Origin: Chara braunii
Lineage: Eukaryota; Streptophyta; Charophyceae; Charales; Characeae
Length of the DNA: 61,635 nucleotides
Reading direction: 5' to 3'
Assembly: GCA_003427395.1 (NCBI GenBank)
Contig: BFEA01000291.1
Coordinates: forward strand, 1,463,554-1,525,188
Shown here in pieces: positions 11,501-24,839 of the stretch; the first letter of the stretch is position 1; every line of letters begins with the position of its first letter. Under the pieces are notes generated by a model, which made no database searches, had not been told where the DNA came from, and was given only the letters and a program-made list of their open reading frames with translations. A program made the translations under genes and the position numbers.

Positions 11501-14400
11501 CTACAACGTTGGACCTTCAAAGATTTTGTAGGCGATGAGTTTTCTTTTCAGCAAGGCCGATGCCCTGTACTGGCGATTTAAGGAACCCATCGCGGGACTG
11601 CCTTTTTCACACTTACGTAGCGAGAAACATAATTTGTTATGGATTTGCACCACGAAGGGGTGATAAAGTTTCTTATCTTTTGATTCTGCATAGAGGCGAA
11701 TGTTCGTCATTTGCAGTAGAGACTCCAGAAGTAAGGTGGCTTTAACTGTTAATGCTCAGGTATTTCGGCGAGCGACATGGTTCGTTTGCCTATATCCACC
11801 ACTATCATTGGATTCGCTATAACAAATTTCAGCGGTTCAGGTGAGATGTTTTTTTTACCGAAGAATTCGAGAATGAGGAGCGTCGACTCCATGAGTTGAT
11901 CAATGCTTGATGTGTTTTCTTCTTGTGAACAGATGAATGATGACCGACGTGATCTCACTGTTCCGAGATACTTTCTTGTCCGTGACACACTTAACGTCAG
12001 GTTGATCGAAGGAGTGGAGCGATTTTTGATGGTTTGAGATGGCATCAACTCGGTCCGTGGATTGACTTCATCAACATGCTTTGGGACGGTCAGAGATTTT
12101 TTTCAAACTCGCGCACGAACATTCGAGTCAATATGACTCGATTTCCAATAGAGTTTTATGGTTATACTTTGTACTTTCATTGAGCGAGCAATCTCAAGTG
12201 TCTCTGCCGAGTCATTGTGAACATGAAGATTACCTCGTCTGACGACCTTTTTAGCGTCGTTCGGATCCGGGACACATCAATGCCATACTTGTTAGGGATG
12301 AGTTGGTCATTCTGAGCCATTGTGGGGAGGCTAGCCTCTCGGATGGCTGCGTTTTATAGCACTTGAACGGTTCGGGTGGTGTGAGGTGCTCACGCTGTGA
12401 CTATGATTTTCGAAAATGACGAGCTCGCACGCCTTGACTCGTTGGAGGCTCAGGCTCTCGAGGGACGTCATTGTATTGTGGTTAGGCGCGACCTCTTAAA
12501 CGTTTATCTGGATCACAGAAGGGTTGTACATCACGCGGTCTTGTAAAGGGAACCATTATATTTAAACTTAACGGGGTAATCATATCTACACGTTTCAAGT
12601 AGTTGAACAACAATAACGTTATTGAGGCATGTCAAGGATTCTACTCGTACGGTAAATGAGAGATGCCTGTCTCGTTACGAGAGGTACAACTTGGGATTTT
12701 TTGCTATATCAAGGGTGAGAAGGATAATATTGGTAAACTAGCTTAATAAGTTGAACTAAGTCAAGGTCGATCCGACATCGGGTCAATATTCTTAGCTATG
12801 TCGAGTCGACTAACTGTATTGTTTTTTTTAATGGAATAATTGTTTTTTTTTATGGCAACATCTCTTTATCGATAACTTGAAGTGTAAAACGGTCTGGGAG
12901 ACCATTATTTGGTATGCGTATATTTTTCTTATTGGATTGTATTTCGCAGTGATATTTCTTTTTTTTTTTCCTATGCTATGTATTAAGGGACTATGATTAT
13001 TTGTGGGTTTCACGGTTGATTGAGACCGTGATAGTCGATCAGTGTATGTTTTATACTTGGGAGATCAGCGCCTAGAGAAACGGATTGCATTCAGGTTCAA
13101 CAGATGTTTTAAACCACCACTCCCCCTACCGGCCTAAATTTGGGGGGACCGATAGCACACGCTTAAGAAGACTACCGGTAGCATTGTGGGGAGAACCAAG
13201 AAAGTGGGAAAAATAAAAAATGCGTTGAATTGCCTCTGCAATTTATCTCGTGGCCTAAATAATTCTTATTTATTTTTTAATATTTTTATTGGAAAGAACA
13301 TGAGCAAATATACGAACTCTTTAATATTTCGATTTCTTGATATATTCTTTTTATCGTGAAAAATTGTTGAAGTTTAGGTCCTTTTCTCATTGGCCCACAC
13401 GTGGTAGAGCGACAAAAATTTAAGATGGGATAAATCGATACAATATTTATTTCATTGTTTATTTTTTATTTCATTTTTTTTTCTGGCAAGACCACGACGA
13501 AATTCACATACCCTATAAATTTTAGATTTTATAAGTCTTGTTTCTGAGCGCAACAATTCGTGGAAGTTGGGATACTTTTTCCATTAGCCCTGACGTTCAA
13601 GAGTGGCAAAAATGAAAAATATGAAGAATCGACTCAGCATCTATTTGACGGTTCAGTGTTTTTTATTTTATTTTATTTTATATTTTTTCGTGAAATATCA
13701 CAACGTAATCTACAAGTTTTCAAATTTTCATATTTTTTCGTTAATTGATTTGAGCATGAAAAATTGCCAAAGTTGGCGATTGACGATTGAAATTTACGGG
13801 ATTAGACCCGTCTGCACCTGTTGGTCGCTGCCCCCCTTAAGAACCCGGTCTGTAAGGTCAGAAAGGCCGAATTTAGGCCGACAAGGGGAGTGCTGGTTTA
13901 ACCAAACATACCTATGCGACAACGGAATAAGTAAACTCCCTCGACTAACCTACCTCTATAAGTATATTTAACAACTTTTGTTTGTGGGTTAGTAGTTCGG
14001 TAGGGATACACCCCTAAGGATGGTGAAAACCCCTTAAGGAAGGTAAGTAATGCCTCGTGGGAACCTATATTGTCGTAAGGGACCGCAGGAAGTACAATTG
14101 GCGCACCCAGCTATAGGGGCGAAGGGGCGATGCAACCACATCCGCCTCGTTGGTTCGCGGGTTTATATTCACTATTTTATCAAGTTGTCTCTTGTTTAGT
14201 TTTGTTAACTCATGCGTGACATGTTCAGGATGGGCTCTCACATTTCACAAAAAAGGGAGGAACCGATGCGCTCGACAACGTTGGTCGAAAAATGAAAAAA
14301 AAAACAAAGGTTCGCCAACATAATTGGAAAAAAATAATTAAAATTTTAGTTATAATATAAAGGGAGTGTAGTAAACGCACAACAAGAACATTAAATGAAA
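8576..14400. other. Long tract without a recognisable gene
   Basis: No domain, spliced gene or RNA gene recognised. Frames are short (at most about 120 codons) and compositionally ordinary. Two short frames, ending at about 10390 and 11433 on the + strand, share a weak peptide similarity (IVYNSSIVFSSG against LIYDSSIVFLRG), so they may be remnants of one degenerate repeat. Segment 10600-11050 is very AT-rich. Segment 13100-13135 holds an isolated TTTTAAACCACCACT end resembling the TTAA MITE family. Confidence 0.45.
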
Positions 14401-14424
14401 CATAATGGCGATCAGAGTTTTTGT

Positions 14425-15075
14425 GGAAATATATATATATACAGGTTCACCAGCCCATACGTACGGAGGTCCCTGGGCAAACCTCCGTAGTACGGGCGTT
14501 CGGGGTCCCGTACGGGGTCCGAACCGGACGACGTTTGGCCCCCGCCAAAAAAACTTTCGGGGCCTAAAAATAGTTTGTTTTTTTTTAATTGTTTTTTTGT
14601 GAGTTCTCTATGACGTGAGGTACATGCCTGAAGATTTTCAAGTCATTTGGCGAAGCCAAATGAGAATTAAAAATCGCCAAAGATGGCGATGTTAAAACGT
14701 GCTCGCCCACGTATTTTTTCGCTTTTTACTTTTTGTTTTCACTTTAGTTCGGGGTCTAAACAATCTTATTATTTTTTGAAACTTTTTTTGTGGGTTTTTT
14801 ATTATGTGAAGTAGACATCTGTAAATTTTGAGGGCATTTAGCTATGCCAAAAAAACAAGAAAAATCGCCAAAGATGGCGGTGTCGAAAACATGCACGCGC
14901 ACTCACTAAATTTAATTCTCTTTTTATTTTTATTATTAGTATTTATTTTTCGTATTTTACTTTTATTTCAAATTTGGTAAGAAACTCGGATGTAATGATC
15001 AGGCAAATCTTGTTTCATTTATTTTTCTCCATAATATATCTTTTTTTCATATTTTTTTATGACTTTTTTTTTTTT
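14425..15075 (+). repeat. CGAACG-family repeat, near-complete copy
   Basis: The head starts after ATATATATATAC at about 14440: TTCACCAGCCCATACGTACGG, then TACGGGCGTTCGGGGTCC and CGTTTGGCCCCCGCC. The body carries AAAAATCGCCAAAGATGGCG twice (about 14668 and 14862, so an internal duplication of about 195 bp) with GTGCTCGCCCAC and ATGCACGCGCACTCAC after them. The tail is near AACTCGGATGTAATGATCAGG. The copy at 16655-17290 is closely similar throughout, so both probably spread recently. Confidence 0.85.
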
Positions 15076-15147
15076 TTTGGTCCGCGTTCGGCCTGTTTCG
15101 AACGCCGTTTATCCTGTGTGTATATATATATACATATATATATATAT

Positions 15148-15262
15148 GGGTTCAGCCTCCTGATGAGTCGGTGAAACTCCGACGAAACAGTTTGTCACAG
15201 CCCCTCGTTCGTTGTCCTCTTCTCTCTCTCTGCCTACGGTTTACCGGGCAGTTCTGTTTGTG
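15148..15262 (+). ncRNA. Hammerhead-ribozyme motif, copy 1 (5'-truncated)
   Basis: The catalytic core CTGATGA is at 15160-15166, stem II is GTCGG/CCGAC at 15167-15171 and 15179-15183 with loop TGAAACT, and the second core box GAAA is at 15184-15187, followed by ACAGTTTGTC. All three core elements are in the required order and stem II is perfect. The 5' strand of stem I and the 5' strand of stem III are missing: the similarity to the second copy starts abruptly at GGGTTCAGCC after (TA)n, close to where a type III hammerhead would cleave. Homology continues to TCTGTTTGTGACGATATA near 15253-15270. As preserved, this copy should not self-cleave. Confidence 0.6.
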
Positions 15263-15289
15263 ACGATATATATATATAGATATAGATAG

Positions 15290-15410
15290 ATAGATACAGG
15301 GTAACCGGCGTTCCGAACGGGCCGAACGCCCGAACCCGAACGCCCGAACGTATGGGACCCTTTGGGGATGCGTTTCACAAAAAAACATTCAGAAAAAAAA
15401 ACATATTTTT
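15290..15410 (-). repeat. CGAACG-family head fragment
   Basis: After (TA/GATA)n, the sequence GGGTAACCGGCGTTCCGAACGGG is followed by CGAACGCCCGAACG blocks and a TTTGGGGATGCGTTTCAC end. It is related to the heads at 6225-6300 and 17320-17400 and forms a subfamily distinct from the main heads. Confidence 0.6.
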
Positions 15411-15614
15411 AAACCACTAGTACCTTTGGCGCGTGGAAAAATAGCAGGCCTCCGGCGGACCACCGACCTTTTTGGAGGCCGAAACGAAACAACAGCCGCC
15501 GATTAGATTTATCAATGGCAGTCGTCATCGGGCCCGACCTCCGAAAATTTAGGCGATTGGGAAAACAACCAGTTTTTCCTATTTCCCCATGCGGGAAAGG
15601 TACTAGTGGTTTAA
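15409..15614. mobile_element. MITE-like element with TTAA ends, copy 2 (best preserved)
   Basis: The element is bounded by TTAA on both sides (15409-15412 and 15611-15614), with inverted termini ACCACTAGTACCTTT and AAAGGTACTAGTGGT. It is 206 bp, non-coding, and has a GC-rich interior (GGCCTCCGGCGG...GGAGGCCGAAAC). The perfect TTAA-flanked TIRs make this the reference copy in the window. It lies inside CGAACG-family sequence. Confidence 0.8.
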
Positions 15615-16320
15615 GCCCCGAAAAGTTTTTTGGTGGGGGCCGAACCTGGACGTGTTCGGCCCCCGAACGCCCGAACGTTCGAGGGCCAGCCCGAGGGCCC
15701 CCGAACGTTCGATCAAGCAACCTTGTATATATATATATATATATAAACATGATTACCAGGTCAAACGTTCAGTGGCCCCCGGGCTGACCCCCAAACGTTC
15801 GGGCGTTCGGGATCTCGTTTGGGGTCCGAACCTGAAGGGTTTCGACCCATGCAAAAAATGATTTAAGAATCTAAAAATTATTTTTTTTTTTAATGTTTTT
15901 TTGCAAGTTTTGTGTGACATGCGCTACACGCATATAAATATCAAATGCATTTTACCATCCCCCCAAAAATGAAAAATCGCCAAAGATGGTATGGTCAAAA
16001 GGTGCTCGACCACTCTTTTTGTTTGATTTCTTTTTTTTTTCACTTTTTGTTTTGATTTTATTTTGGTTCCTCAAACACTTTATTATTATTATTATTATTT
16101 TTATGAGCTTTGTATTATATGAAATACACATTTATAAAGTTTCATGGTATTTCGCTATCCCAATAAAAAATGAAAATCACCAAAGATGGCGGTGTCGAAA
16201 ACGTGGTCGCCCACCCACTAATTTTAATTTTATTTATTTATTCCTATGTTATTTTTATTTCCAATTCGGTAAGAAATTCAGATGTAACGCTGAGGCAAAT
16301 GTTGTTCGTCACTAATTAGC
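15615..16320. repeat. CGAACG-family repeats, head-to-head pair
   Basis: A minus-strand head at 15615-15722 (CGGCCCCCGAACGCCCGAAC, CGAACGTTCGATC) meets (TA)n at 15726-15745, after which a plus-strand copy starts (CAGGTCAAACGTTCAGTGGCC, AACGTTCGGGCGTTCGGG) and continues through two AAATCGCCAAAGATGG units to about 16300. Two heads sharing one (TA)n core suggests insertion into the terminal TA tract of an older copy. Confidence 0.75.
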
Positions 16321-16640
16321 TAATCAAACGCAAGTTTATCCTAGGGCAGATTCCCCCTTCTCCTCGGCTTATGGGGTATTGACGACCGCTTTCAGCTCTT
16401 ATTGTCCACCAAAGAGCAAGTTTTTACGCCTTTCTCACCCGTCCTTCACTGAATATATTGGTTGAAAGAACAACTTGTAGATATTGGTATTATTACTGCA
16501 CAACAAACTATGGATTTAAGATTTAGTAGTATAATGTTAAACCAATAATTACAAGCAATAAAAAAACCATCATAAACCAAAATTCAAACAATCCTATTTT
16601 ATTGAAAGGAACTGCCAAAATAAATTAAAAAAGTAACTTC
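16321..16640. other. No recognisable gene
   Basis: About 320 bp of AT-rich sequence between two CGAACG-family copies; nothing identified. Confidence 0.5.
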
Positions 16641-16644
16641 ATAG

Positions 16645-17396
16645 CATATATATATATATATATAGGGTCACCAGCCCGTACGTACAGGTCCCCGGGCATA
16701 CCTCCGTACGTACGGGCGTTCGGGGTCCCGTACGGGGTCCGAACCCGACGGCGTTCGGCCCCCGCCCAAAATAATTTCGGGGCCTAAAAATAATTATTTT
16801 TTTCTGAATTTGTTTTTGTGAGTTTTCTATGACGTGAGGTACATGCCTGTACATTTTCAGGTCATTTGGCTAATCCAAACAAGAATTAAAAATCGCCAAA
16901 GATGGCGGTATCAAAACGTGCTCTCTTACGTATTTTTTCACTTTTTACTTTTTGTTTTCACTTTAGTTCGGGGTCTAAACAATTTTATTATTTTTTGAAA
17001 CTTTTTTAGTGGGTTTTGTATTATGTGAAGTAGACACCTGTAAATTTTTAGGGTATTTAGCAGTGCAAAAAAAAAAATGAAAAATTGCTAAAGATGGCGG
17101 TGTCGAAAACATGCTCGCGCACTCACTAAATTTAATTCTCTTTTTACTTTTATTTATTTTTATTATTAGTATTTATTTTTCTTATTTTATTTTTATTTTA
17201 AATTTGGTAAGGAATTCGGATGTAATGCTCAGGCAAATCTTATTTAATTTCTTTTTCTCTATTACATATCTGTTTTTTAGATTTTTTTGATGACTTTGTT
17301 TTTTGTTTTTTGTTTTTATCCGTGTTCGGCCCGAACGCATCCCCAAGGGGTCCCATATGTTCGGGCGTTCGGCCTGTCCCGAACGCCGGTTACCCT
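16645..17396 (+). repeat. CGAACG-family repeat, near-complete copy plus terminal head
   Basis: The (TA)n at 16648-16665 leads into GGGTCACCAGCCCGTACGTAC and then the same order of blocks as the 14425 copy, with two AAAATxGCxAAAGATGGCGG units about 195 bp apart. The tail GGTAAGGAATTCGGATG is near 17210. An inverted head fragment (GTTCGGCCCGAACGC, GTTCGGGCGTTCGGCC) at 17325-17392 then closes onto the long (TA)n tract. Confidence 0.85.
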
Positions 17397-20520
<3,124 letters not shown>

Positions 20521-20527
20521 AAAGCCT

Positions 20528-20566
20528 GCGAATAGCCTGTGCGAATAGCCTGTGCGAATAGCCTGT
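20528..20566 (+). repeat. 13-bp tandem repeat, three units
   Basis: Three perfect tandem copies of GCGAATAGCCTGT. Confidence 0.9.
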
Positions 20567-21179
20567 ATCGACCACTTCGGTTCAATATAATAAAAATAAA
20601 AAAAAACAGTGGGGCCCGGGTCTCACTGTCTTCGTGTAGTTGTAGCTAACAACACGGTGCGACACCATGGGTAGGCATGCAAGTGGCATTCACCGATGCA
20701 GATTTTTTTTTTATTTTTTTTTATTTTTTTCGTTTTGGCCGACGGAGATTTCGCGTCGGCGGTGTCAGTCAATCGTCAGCCTGGATATTGTTCTTGGCCC
20801 TGATCGTACTGGGCGCAGGGGGTGTGCATATACGCATCGCAGACCCGTATTTGGGTGGACTACGTCATCTCGGACGTTAAACAAAAACAGCACGCAGGTT
20901 ACGGGATCGAATCTCTACGACGTTGTCGTTGCATTTGTCTTGCGCAGTGCTACCATGGTCGTAACCCCCACGGCCAAGGGTTGTGTAAAATTCCATAGTG
21001 TGAGCCTGCATCTCACTACTTTGCCTAAAGCCTACGACTGCGATTGCCCAAAGCCTGTGATATGCGAAAGCCTTTTTGCCTGCGAAAGCCTTTCTCGCGG
21101 CAGAGTGAGACCTAGAGACCCCGTCAGACGTATGGAGATGCATGATAATTCCTTCATTCGCCCGAAGACGACCTAGGAG

Positions 21180-22150
21180 TAAAGTATGGAGAAACTTTTT
21201 TATTTGCCTGGAACAAAATCCTCCCCGACACATGTGTTAACCCAAGCACCAAGTCAAAAGTCTTGTTACAGTCGTTGTTTGAGAACAACCTTATCATGCA
21301 AGAAGACCAAAGCCCATTTCTGGCAGTAGAGGAAAAAGGTAGCTTCGGTAAAGCATGGATCTGAAGAGGCATCATTCAAATCAGGGACCTGTGGGATGTC
21401 ACAACAAAAGGTTGGAAAACGCTCGATGAAATCAAAGCCAGGCTCCCCAGACTGCACAATACTCCAATCAACTATGAGAAACTGATTACCGCAATACCAA
21501 CCCACTGGTTAGGCATTCTCAAGCGACCCCTGATCCAAACAGGGAACACATGGGTCTGAAGAGAAGCAGACTCAAACTGTGTATGGAGAATACTGGGTCC
21601 GGCGATCCCATCTGGGGTCAGGATCCAGAAATGGGGCTTTATGTCGACAACCTCGGAACTTAAAACAATAAGCTTCAAGGAAGAGATTAGCATTAACCAA
21701 GATGTAGACTGGGAAGACTTAGTTGAAGTAAAGGTTTCATCTCGCTTTGACAGTATGGGTAAAGAGCTCTGTACCCTAGGCAAACAAGTATAAGCCCCAC
21801 AACGCAGAACTACGGGGCGCGTTGGCGATACGTTGGGCAGACATGCAAAGGAATTATCATGCAGACGATCTGACAATCGCGCAACAAGGCCCTCTTTGAA
21901 GGAACTCTCCTTGGCAGGGGCCAGTTACAAGCTCAAATGCGCAAACAGTTGAGATACACCATTCTGGTCGACAAGAAAAGAAAAGGCTTGAATCGGTTCT
22001 CACAAACTTGGGCTGGGAGCAACCCACTGACCTCTGTGTTAACAGACCAGAGGATTTCATTGGCTCCATGGCTATGTCGGTAGCTTGAGATAGATAGAGG
22101 ATGTGAGACGAAGGTGAAGATGGGATTCAAAAGAATCCGCAAGCATACAT
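21180..22150 (+). pseudogene. LINE 3' fragment (post-RT region), degenerate
   Basis: Conceptual translation on the + strand gives segments typical of the region after reverse transcriptase in plant L1-type LINEs: SLFENNLIMQ, then IIQIRDLWDVTTKGWKTLDE, then LITAIPTHWLGILKRPL, interrupted by stop codons. The order and spacing match the same region of the LINEs at 44.9-45.4 kb (VIRIRDI) and 48.4-48.7 kb (IMRIKDLWDF). No reverse transcriptase catalytic motif is present in this fragment. Frames on the minus strand over the same span look like shadows. Confidence 0.55.
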
Positions 22151-22539
22151 GTAAAACATCAACAAAAGAGAGTTGTCTAGAAGAAGTACGGAGTCAACAG
22201 GCGCAAGTGCCTTCTCTCATGGAACCAGCTAAGGTCACCATCAGGCTAGCTAGATATGTCTGTGTGTCTCGGAAAGGATAGGCCTGTGCAACTAGGCAGC
22301 AAGGTAGATCAGACAGCCGAAGGGCTGAGATGTTGGACGGGATGATTACAATTAGAATAAGAAAAGAGACACTTGTTGGTTCAGACTTCTGCTGGTTCAG
22401 ACATTGTGTACATAGTTGTGGCCAGTGTGGGCTATTTGCTAGGGATACTGGCCATAAGCTAATTCAACTATTTATCCTAAGTGAAATCGGGTAAAGCTCC
22501 CGGTATTTGGTGACTGTTTCTCCGGGCAGACTGTGGGGA

Positions 22540-22658
22540 CCCCGGCCCCGTTTCCATGATCTTGTTATAAGGGACGCTGGGCCCGGTTCCCAGCAATGTG
22601 ACACTCCCCACAAATAGATTGGAGCCTTGGGGATTGGAAAAAAAAAAAAAAAAAAAAG
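22540..22658 (+). mobile_element. SINE-like retroposon (CCCGGTTCCCAGC family), copy with poly(A)
   Basis: The family core GGGACGCTGGGCCCGGTTCC is at about 22572, followed by CCCAGCAATGTGACACTCC, CCCCACAAATAGATTGGAGC and a 20-nt poly(A) at 22639-22658. The same core-to-tail order occurs at 42197-42639 (+) and 55333-55609 (-), both bounded by target duplications. The 5' boundary is uncertain and may lie upstream of 22500. Confidence 0.6.
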
Positions 22659-22737
22659 CTATGTTCTTCTCTCAATTTCACCTCACACTACCTACCTACC
22701 ACTACTCCTAATTGTAGGCATATGGGGAACCCCGTAG

Positions 22738-22770
22738 NAGCCANAACCGTGTTCACGAGAGAANATGCNN
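22738..22770. other. Ambiguous bases
   Basis: Single unresolved bases at 22738, 22744, 22764, 22769 and 22770, between SINE-like and tRNA-like repeats. This probably reflects collapsed or polymorphic repeat copies in the assembly. Confidence 0.9.
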
Positions 22771-22968
22771 GGGCTGCTCCCGACCTGCAGGTGGGCGATA
22801 CCGACCAGGGGGCAGCCGGTAGCATTAGGGACCATGCCAACAGGACCAATCCCTGTGCCTCCCCTCAGGTCCCCTCCCCTACGAACATCAGCAGACTCTG
22901 CTCAATGCTGATCGGGGGAGTGGTCTATCTCTAGGTGGCGGGCTGCAAGCATGCCCAGGAAGGTACAT

Positions 22969-23107
22969 GAGGCCAATGGGGATTGAACCCACGACCTCTT
23001 GAATGCCACTTGCGAGCCTTACCAACTGAGTTAGGCCGCTGGTTGCTTCCCATTTTCCACCCAACCCAACAAAGCGAACCGGGGAAAAAAAAAAAAAAAA
23101 AAAAAAA
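22969..23107 (-). mobile_element. tRNA-like retroposon with A and B boxes
   Basis: On the minus strand, a 72-nt tRNA-like segment (23040 to 22969) has an A-box-like TAACTCAGTTGGTAAGGC and a B box GGTTCAATCC (22980-22989). Its acceptor halves pair poorly, so it is not a good functional tRNA. A 27-nt A-run on the + strand (about 23081-23107) lies on the promoter side of the tRNA-like segment. If it marks a retroposon tail, the tRNA-like module is antisense to the element, which is unusual. It could instead be two adjoining insertions. Confidence 0.55.
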
Positions 23108-23769
23108 GAGCAAACAAACATCCCAAACGTCACGGTAACTGCCACGTACATTCTATGATGGAAAAAAAAACGAAACAAAAAGAAAAACTTTCTTATGCTG
23201 TGATCGAGGGCGGATACATGATGGTACAACATGGAGGCATTTATGTGCCACCAATGAAATACGCCCTGCCTGGCTGGCAGGGCACTAAAATCACATCGGA
23301 ACAAAATAACAACAAAACAAAAACGCAAACTCTTTCCCCATAAAGTGGCCAGATACATTCGTCAAAGGCCTCTGCAACTTCACCATCGCGAGGGCCCTTC
23401 CCGACGTCCCTGGATTTGAAACTCTCGTTTTTTTTGCCTTTTTTTTTCTCTTCTTTTTTTCTTTTTTATTTCGTAGGCCTCCCTACTCCCGACAGCGCCC
23501 CTACTCCCTCGACTAGACTACTACTCCCAAGCCGAAAATTGCCCAATTGCCCAAAGCCTTCGAAAAGCCTGTTCGCCCGAAAAGGAAAAACAGGTCGCCG
23601 CCCATCAAAAAACCCCACCTACCTCATGGAAACGACCTATTGCCCAAAGCGTGCAACGACCGGTCTGTCTCCTAGCCGCGACCGCACCCTTCCCACCTCC
23701 CTCTAAAAACCAAAAACACCCCCGCCAACCTCAAATGAATCCCACGACATTTCCCGAAAGGGAAAAAAA

Positions 23770-23957
23770 AAGCTTGCAGTCCAGGTAAGCGCAGCCTCTG
23801 GCTGCGAATTCGCTGTGGTAGGGGTAGCCTAGGGGGCCAAATATGTGGGGTGTCATGCTGCTACACGAACCAGCCTGCTGATGAGACCGGCTCGAACCCA
23901 CAACGCCCCGCTTGCGCCGCTGGGCCTCTAATCTAACCGTCAGAGCTACCCCTGGTA
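23770..23957 (-). mobile_element. tRNA-derived SINE-like element
   Basis: The minus-strand segment 23955-23878 reads like a tRNA: GGGGTAGCTCTGACGG (A-box region) and GGTTCGAGCC (perfect B box, + strand 23889-23898). It continues into a roughly 100-bp non-tRNA body ending in a T-run (A-run 23762-23770 on + strand), a plausible Pol III terminator. It lies about 440 bp upstream of RPL27a in opposite orientation. A lone decayed tRNA gene is the alternative. Confidence 0.6.
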
Positions 23958-24280
23958 AGCCCTTCAAGCCTGGCCAGGCTGCACGGTGGCCGACTCGGGG
24001 TTTCCGCAGGATAGGGGCTACGGTAGTTCAGGCCCCAACCCTAAGGGAATGCATGGCCGTCGATGTGGCGGAGTCCATGGGCCCCGCTGCCAGCGCGGGC
24101 TTTCAAGGTTCCGTTTTGAAGGGGCTATTGTGCGACCCTCACGGTAGGGACAGTGGACGGCGAAGTGTCTGCCTGACCCCGCCGCCTGTGGGGTCTGCCG
24201 AGCGCTCGACGGCGTACAGAGGACACAGGGGCAGCCGGCGTGCGCGGTCTAGAGTCGAGGCGCCTCTTTTTCTTTTCCGG

Positions 24281-24349
24281 TCTATAGAAGGGAAGGATGC
24301 GGTCGTCCCTGTCCTCTTTTCATTCCCTTCCCTTCGCCCTTCTCCCGAC
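24281..24349 (+). promoter_or_regulatory. Possible core promoter and 5' pyrimidine tract of RPL27a
   Basis: A TATA-like TCTATAGAA at 24281-24289 is followed by a pyrimidine-rich stretch at 24306-24349 containing CCTGTCCTCTTTTC. Ribosomal-protein mRNAs commonly start in such TOP-like tracts. The distance to the start codon (24399) would give a 5' leader of about 60-90 nt. The placement is inferred from sequence only. Confidence 0.4.
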
Positions 24350-24398
24350 CGCCATCGCAGCAATCCGAAGCAAGCAAGCGCCTGCTTAGCTAGCAAAG

Positions 24399-24839
24399 AT
24401 GACGACCCGGCTGAAGAAGAACCGTAAGAAGCGCGGCCACGTCAGCGCAGGCCATGGACGTGTCGGTAAGCACAGGAAGCATCCTGGAGGAAGGGGTAAC
24501 GCTGGAGGTATGCATCATCACAGGATCATGATGGACAAGTACCATCCAGGTTACTTCGGGAAAGTGGGTATGAGGCATTTCCATATGTTGAAGAACAAGT
24601 ATCACTGTCCTATCATCAACGTGGACAAGTTGTGGACTCTAGTTCCAGAGGAGGTGAGAGAGAAAGCGAACGGCACGAAGGCGGCACCTTTGATCGACCT
24701 CACGAAGAAGGGCTTCTTCAAGCTTCTTGGCAAGGGCGCCCTCCCCGAGCAACCCCTTGTCGTTAAGACGAAGTTTGTGAGCAAGTTTGCGGAGAAAAAG
24801 ATCAAGGAGGCCGGCGGCGCAGTTATTCTTACTGCATAA
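24399..24839 (+). CDS. RPL27A: 60S ribosomal protein L27a (uL15), cytosolic
   Basis: A single uninterrupted 146-codon frame encodes the cytosolic large-subunit protein uL15 (eukaryotic L27a/L28), which sits near the base of the large subunit and binds 28S rRNA. Diagnostic features are the basic N-terminus [21 protein letters not shown] (the N-terminal extension of uL15), the Gly/His-rich [15 protein letters not shown] segment at about residues 28-42, [14 protein letters not shown] at about 47-60, and a C-terminal domain ending [14 protein letters not shown]. The length fits the usual 146-149 residues, so it looks complete. ATG at 24399 is the only start that gives the conserved MTTR N-terminus. 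No intron is needed, as in land-plant copies. Codons favour G/C at third positions, unlike the AT-rich flanks. A TATA-like box and pyrimidine tract lie upstream. An overlapping frame starting at 23912 is not supported. Confidence 0.97.
   Translation: MTTRLKKNRKKRGHVSAGHGRVGKHRKHPGGRGNAGGMHHHRIMMDKYHPGYFGKVGMRHFHMLKNKYHCPIINVDKLWTLVPEEVREKANGTKAAPLIDLTKKGFFKLLGKGALPEQPLVVKTKFVSKFAEKKIKEAGGAVILTA

Noticed and set aside
15160-15201. Type I hammerhead reading of copy 1, with a 3-bp stem III and cleavage after GTC at 15195
   Set aside because: The sequences that would form stem I (AGCCTC before the core, ACAGCC after GTC) do not pair, and in copy 2 the short stem III has a mismatch. The type III arrangement pairs in all stems.
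22969-23040. Functional tRNA gene
   Set aside because: Boxes A and B are present but the acceptor halves and the anticodon stem do not pair convincingly, and it is embedded in retroposon sequence.
23878-23955. Functional tRNA gene
   Set aside because: The B box is perfect, but the stems are irregular and it continues into a SINE-like body ending in a T-run.
23912-24427. 171-codon frame overlapping the start of RPL27a
   Set aside because: It begins within the tRNA-like element, crosses the putative promoter and overlaps RPL27a in another frame. No domain; a shadow.
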